The notes under the pieces: model-generated
Database searches by the model: none
What the model saw: only the letters and a program-made list of their open reading frames with translations
What the model was told of the DNA's origin: nothing
Assembly (NCBI GenBank): GCA_963825765.1
Contig: CAWGUU010000019.1
Location: 62,001 to 126,000, forward strand
DNA length: 64,000 bases
DNA from: CAWGUU01 sp963825765
GTDB lineage: Bacteria > Actinomycetota > Acidimicrobiia > Acidimicrobiales > AC-14
Direction of reading: 5' to 3'
Part shown: positions 60,677 to 64,000 of the stretch, piece after piece
Position numbering within the stretch: position 1 is the stretch's first letter
Layout of the letters: every line of letters starts with the position of its first letter
Position numbers and translations under genes: made by a program

Positions 60677-63045
60677 ACTTCAACCCAATGAAATTCAACA
60701 AGGTGTGCGAGCTCGAGGACTTCGCCGACGAGGAGCTCGTCGGGTACATCCGCGAGGTCTGTGCCCAGAAGGCCGCCCACTTCCCGGCCGAGTACCCCGC
60801 CGGCTACGAGGCCCGCAAGGACTGGGAGGTGGCGATGAGCGTGCGCGCCCTCCGGCACTTCGGCGCCCTCAACCCGGACGCCGTCATCCTGGGTGTCGCC
60901 GCGGGAACCGAGGACACGATCTTCTACCTCACCCGCCACGCCCGGCAGGTCTTCGTCACCGACCGCTACCTCGGCGCGGGCGCCTGGGGACAGGTCGCCC
61001 CCGTCGCCATGCTGGTCGACCCCGCCTTCCTGGCCCCGTTCGACTTCGACCCCAACCGCCTTGTCGTGCAGCACATGGACGGCCGGTCCCTCCGCTACCC
61101 GGACGAGACCTTCGACGCGGTCTTCTCGTCCGGGTCGATCGAGCACTTCGGGGAGCTGCTCGACGTGGCGCACGCCGCCTACGAGATGGGCAGGGTCCTC
61201 AAGCCCGGCGGCATCCTCGCCCTCTCGACCGAGTTCAAGATCGAGGGGCCGCCCGAGGGGATCGGCTGGCCTGGGGACGCCCTCATGCTGTCGGCCGAGA
61301 ACCTCCGGCGCTACATCGTCGAGGCCAGCGGGCTCGAGCCGGTCGACGACCTGGAGACCGTGCTGTCGGAGCCCACGCTGGCAACCGCCCGGGACATCTC
61401 CCAGGCGGTGATCGACCACGACCGCCGCCTGAACGGCGCCGGCGCGAGGGGGGTGCCCGAGTACGCCCTGTGGGACTTCCCCCACGTGGTGATGAGCCAC
61501 GGCGGCTACGAGTTCACGTCGGTCCACCTGACCCTGCGCCGTCCAGCGGCGTGGCCGGCGGTCGACAACGCCTGGGCCCGCCCCCCACGGGAGACCCTCG
61601 ACTCCATCGCCAGTTGGAACGCCGGCGTCCTCGCCGCCGGCGACCCGTCCGCTTCGTCCGCCGCGGAGCCGGAGCCCGCGGGCCCGGTGCCGGCCCCGAC
61701 GGCCTCGGTCACCGACGACGACGACAACGAGGTCGAGGCCGAGCCGGTCCTGCCGCCGATCCCCGTGTCGGCCGCAACGGGGACGTGGGACGAGCGGGTG
61801 GCGGCGGTCGCCTCTCTCCCCGACGTCGTCCTGGAGTACCGCCGGTCGGCCGGAGGCCACCTCGGCGGCGTGCTCGGCCTCGCCGAACAGGCCCGCGGCC
61901 AGCTCGAGGGGATCGCCCGGGACACGACCGAGGTCGATCGTCACATCCCGGCGACGGCGAGGCTGCTGGGCGATGCCTCCCGCCGGCCGCCGCGGGCCCC
62001 CGTCGACGAGTACCGGCTGGCGCCGCCCGCCTCCCCCGTCGACCGGTCGGGATGGAAGCGCTGCCAGGCCAACCTGGGCGGCGAAGCGACCGTCGTCGTG
62101 GTGGTGGACCGCTCGAGCGACGATCCCATCACCGGCGCCATCGTCCATGGCGAGACGCCGCTGTTCAAGCCGCTCGTCGAGCTCATGCTGGCGCTGACCC
62201 GGCCCGATGACATCGTCGTCGACCTCGGCGCCCACATCGGCACCTTCGCCCTGGCCGCGGCCGGCGCCGGCCGGGGCGCCGTCGCGGTGGAGGCGTCGCC
62301 CGCGAACGCCGCCCTGCTCAGGGCCAGCGTCGTCGCCAACCGCTTCTGGGGCCTCCGGGTCGTCACCGCCGCGGTGGGCGACACGCCGGGCACCGTCGAC
62401 TTCTGGTCGCACGGCCCGTGGGGCCACGTGGCCACCCCCGCGGAGGGAGGCATGTCGGAGCCGGTCGCAGCCGTCACGGTCGACTCGCTGCTGCACGAGC
62501 TCGGGCTCCCCGGCGCCCGGTTCGTGAAGATGGACGTCGAGGGGTGCGAGGTGGCGACGGTGCGGGGCATGAGGACGCTGCTCTTGCCCGACGACGCCCC
62601 CACGCTGCTCTACGAGGCCAACGGCCACACCCTCGCCCTGTTCGGCGAGACGCCCGAGAGCCTGGTGGCGGCGCTCGACGACCTTGGGTACACGAGCTAC
62701 TACATCGACTACGTCGTCGACCCGCACCTGCTCATCCGCGTCGAGCCCGGCGTGATGCAGCCGGAGACGCTGGTCGACTGCCTCGCCGTCAAGCAGCGCC
62801 CGGAGTCCCTGCCCGGCTGGCGGTTCGCCCCCCCGATGACCCTCGACGAGCGGGTCCGGCGCATGGTGGCGGACTGCCTGGTGCCGAACCCGGACCACCG
62901 CGCCTACCTGGCCCGGCGGTTGCGGGAGGCCGGCCCCGACGTCCTCAACCATCCTGCGCTGGCCTCGACCCTCGCCGCCCTGGTGGTCGACCCGGACGAC
63001 GCCGTCCGCCAGACGGCGGCCTGGCTGAGCCCGGCGCCGGCGTGA
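60673..63045 (+). CDS. Fusion of a class I methyltransferase and an FkbM methyltransferase
   Basis: GTG 60673 gives 790 residues. Residues about 55-300 hold the first methyltransferase: NPDAVILGVAAGTEDTIFYL, FDAVFSSGSIEHFGELLDV and LKPGGILALSTEF. A linker rich in Ala, Pro and acidic residues follows. The FkbM domain is near 490-690: DDIVVDLGAHIGTFALAAAG, VEASPANAALLRASVVANRF, VDSLLHELGLPGARFVKMDV, and GCEVATVRGMRTLLL. A helical tail resembling HEAT units closes the protein. The gene overlaps both neighbours, so the three are translated as one operon. Confidence 0.9.
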   Translation: MNFNPMKFNKVCELEDFADEELVGYIREVCAQKAAHFPAEYPAGYEARKDWEVAMSVRALRHFGALNPDAVILGVAAGTEDTIFYLTRHARQVFVTDRYLGAGAWGQVAPVAMLVDPAFLAPFDFDPNRLVVQHMDGRSLRYPDETFDAVFSSGSIEHFGELLDVAHAAYEMGRVLKPGGILALSTEFKIEGPPEGIGWPGDALMLSAENLRRYIVEASGLEPVDDLETVLSEPTLATARDISQAVIDHDRRLNGAGARGVPEYALWDFPHVVMSHGGYEFTSVHLTLRRPAAWPAVDNAWARPPRETLDSIASWNAGVLAAGDPSASSAAEPEPAGPVPAPTASVTDDDDNEVEAEPVLPPIPVSAATGTWDERVAAVASLPDVVLEYRRSAGGHLGGVLGLAEQARGQLEGIARDTTEVDRHIPATARLLGDASRRPPRAPVDEYRLAPPASPVDRSGWKRCQANLGGEATVVVVVDRSSDDPITGAIVHGETPLFKPLVELMLALTRPDDIVVDLGAHIGTFALAAAGAGRGAVAVEASPANAALLRASVVANRFWGLRVVTAAVGDTPGTVDFWSHGPWGHVATPAEGGMSEPVAAVTVDSLLHELGLPGARFVKMDVEGCEVATVRGMRTLLLPDDAPTLLYEANGHTLALFGETPESLVAALDDLGYTSYYIDYVVDPHLLIRVEPGVMQPETLVDCLAVKQRPESLPGWRFAPPMTLDERVRRMVADCLVPNPDHRAYLARRLREAGPDVLNHPALASTLAALVVDPDDAVRQTAAWLSPAPA

Positions 63046-63806
63046 CCGCCCTCCCGACCAGCCCCGACGACCCCCGCCTCGACGGCTGGTACCACTCGAT
63101 CGAGCTTGGCGGCGGGCTCGTCTCGAGGGGTCGGTTCGACCACAGGAGCGTCGTCGACCGCTACGGGCTACCCGAGTCGATGGCCGGCCTGACCGCCCTC
63201 GACGTGGGTACCGGCGACGGGTTCTTCGCCTTCGAGATGGAGCGCCGGGGGGCCGACGTGGTGGCGATCGACGTGGCCAGGGTGGGCGACTGCGACTGGT
63301 TGCCACGGATGCGCTCGCGCATCGGTGCCCTCGACGACATCCAGACCTGGCCGGACCACTTCCGGATGGCCCACGCCATGCGCGGCTCGGCTGTCGAATA
63401 CCGCTTCTGCAGCGTCTACGAGCTCTCCCCGTACACGGTCGGCACCTTCGACGTGGTGTTCTGCGGCTCCCTGCTCCTCCATCTGCAGAACCCCCTGCTG
63501 GCCCTGCACAACATCCGCTCGGTGACCAGGCAGATGGCCGTGATCGAGACCGCCGTCGACACCGACGGCGAGACCCACCTGCCGGGCAGGCCGACGATCG
63601 CCTTCGGGGCCCCGGCCGGCGTCGAGCAGGAGCCCGGCGACAACAACGTGTACTGGCTGATCAGCACGACCGGCCTGCGGCGCATGCTGCAGTACGCCGA
63701 CTTCGCCGTGACCGAGCCGCAGGGCGTGTTCGACCTGCCCCCGAGCGGGTCCCGGGCGACGAGCGTCGTCGCCTACCCCCACCGTCCGCCGCCGGGCGGA
63801 GGGTAG
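63042..63806 (+). CDS. CmoB-like (DUF1698-type) class I methyltransferase
   Basis: GTG 63042 overlaps the preceding stop. The 254-residue product has WYHSIELGGGLVSRGRFDHR, LTALDVGTGDGFFAFEMERR (motif I), DVVAIDVARVGDCDWLPRMR and FDVVFCGSLLLHLQNPLLAL (motif IV). The WYHSIEL.....GR.....V..R...P start is shared with CmoB-like enzymes, but here the genetic context is a sugar cluster, so an O-methyltransferase role is more likely than tRNA modification. Confidence 0.85.
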   Translation: MTALPTSPDDPRLDGWYHSIELGGGLVSRGRFDHRSVVDRYGLPESMAGLTALDVGTGDGFFAFEMERRGADVVAIDVARVGDCDWLPRMRSRIGALDDIQTWPDHFRMAHAMRGSAVEYRFCSVYELSPYTVGTFDVVFCGSLLLHLQNPLLALHNIRSVTRQMAVIETAVDTDGETHLPGRPTIAFGAPAGVEQEPGDNNVYWLISTTGLRRMLQYADFAVTEPQGVFDLPPSGSRATSVVAYPHRPPPGGG

Positions 63807-63809
63807 GCC

Positions 63810-64000
63810 TCAGAGATCCCTGGTCGGCGGAGGCGCGGGGGGCAGCGCCAGGCTGTCCAACCGGCGCTCGGCGGGCGAGCCTTCGGCGCAGGTGAGGATG
63901 TCGCAGTACCAGTAGGCGTCGGACCACGCCGCCGCCTGTTCGGGATCGGTTGTGACACCCACCACACGGCCGGCGTTGTCGAGGCACATCAGGCGCCGGT
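63810..64000 (-). CDS. C-terminal end of an unidentified gene
   Basis: A minus-strand frame enters from beyond the window and stops at 63810-63812. Its last 63 residues include MCLDNAGRVVGVTTDPEQAA, AWSDAYWYCDILTCAEG and SLALPPAPPTRDL. Codon choice (G/C in third position) supports coding. Two or three cysteines are present. No family is recognised. It is convergent with the CmoB-like gene. Confidence 0.6.
   Translation of the reverse strand, partial: RRLMCLDNAGRVVGVTTDPEQAAAWSDAYWYCDILTCAEGSPAERRLDSLALPPAPPPTRDL

Overview
The window is very GC-rich (my visual estimate is around 70% or more, not counted), has many GTG starts, frequent ATGA/GTGA gene overlaps, a tRNA without an encoded CCA end, a GAAC-N4-GTTC SOS box, and actinobacterial families (DUF2510-type N-terminus, RipA-like NlpC/P60 protein, LigB-type ATP ligase, MutY without a NUDIX domain). 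It looks like chromosomal DNA of an actinobacterium, most likely an Acidimicrobiia-type lineage. The class-level call is inference.

1-9.8 kb: end of a parvulin-type foldase, a MazG house-cleaning enzyme coupled to a PPOX protein, a Cas4/AddB-like Fe-S nuclease that seems to start at CTG, a proline-rich membrane protein, an acetyltransferase, tRNA-Leu(UAA), a SOS-controlled dinB, a phosphoribosyltransferase and three membrane-anchored proteins with low-complexity segments. 9.8-24.9 kb: GlgX, a LOG-like protein, a beta-propeller surface protein, a decayed gene with an internal deletion, an NlpC/P60 hydrolase, fumarase, a six-gene run of membrane and glycosyltransferase genes, a macrodomain protein, a NifU_N/HEAT protein and an FGGY kinase.

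24.9-32.0 kb is the most striking block: seven tightly packed genes encoding a cyclooxygenase/alpha-dioxygenase-like haem enzyme, a small conserved protein, a membrane protein with two copies of one domain, a DyP-type peroxidase with Glu at its catalytic Asp position, a catalase-fold protein and two related small membrane proteins. I propose a haem-based fatty-acid oxidation (oxylipin-like) pathway; no such system is known to me under a name.

32-44.5 kb: membrane proteins, a CPBP protease with a zinc ribbon, an atypical MutY, a metallo-beta-lactamase-fold protein, flavin reductase, RmlC, a thioredoxin/DUF4395 pair, a peptidase C26 amidase, an isolated sufB, Uma2 and an ATP-dependent DNA ligase. 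44.6-64 kb: a methyltransferase-rich glycan cluster with two radical SAM enzymes, an epimerase-methyltransferase fusion, a GT2, a tandem GT4-GT4, two FkbM domains, several class I methyltransferases and a large YfhO-like membrane protein. It probably builds a methylated surface polysaccharide.

A second unusual signal is a duplicated 36-codon leader ORF (8423-8530 minus; 18310-18417 plus). Both copies have identical length, share the block ASSGRRPDVT, and end in an ATGA overlap with the start codon of an unrelated downstream gene. Short tandem duplications (14-22 bp units) recur in intergenic and start-codon regions across the window.
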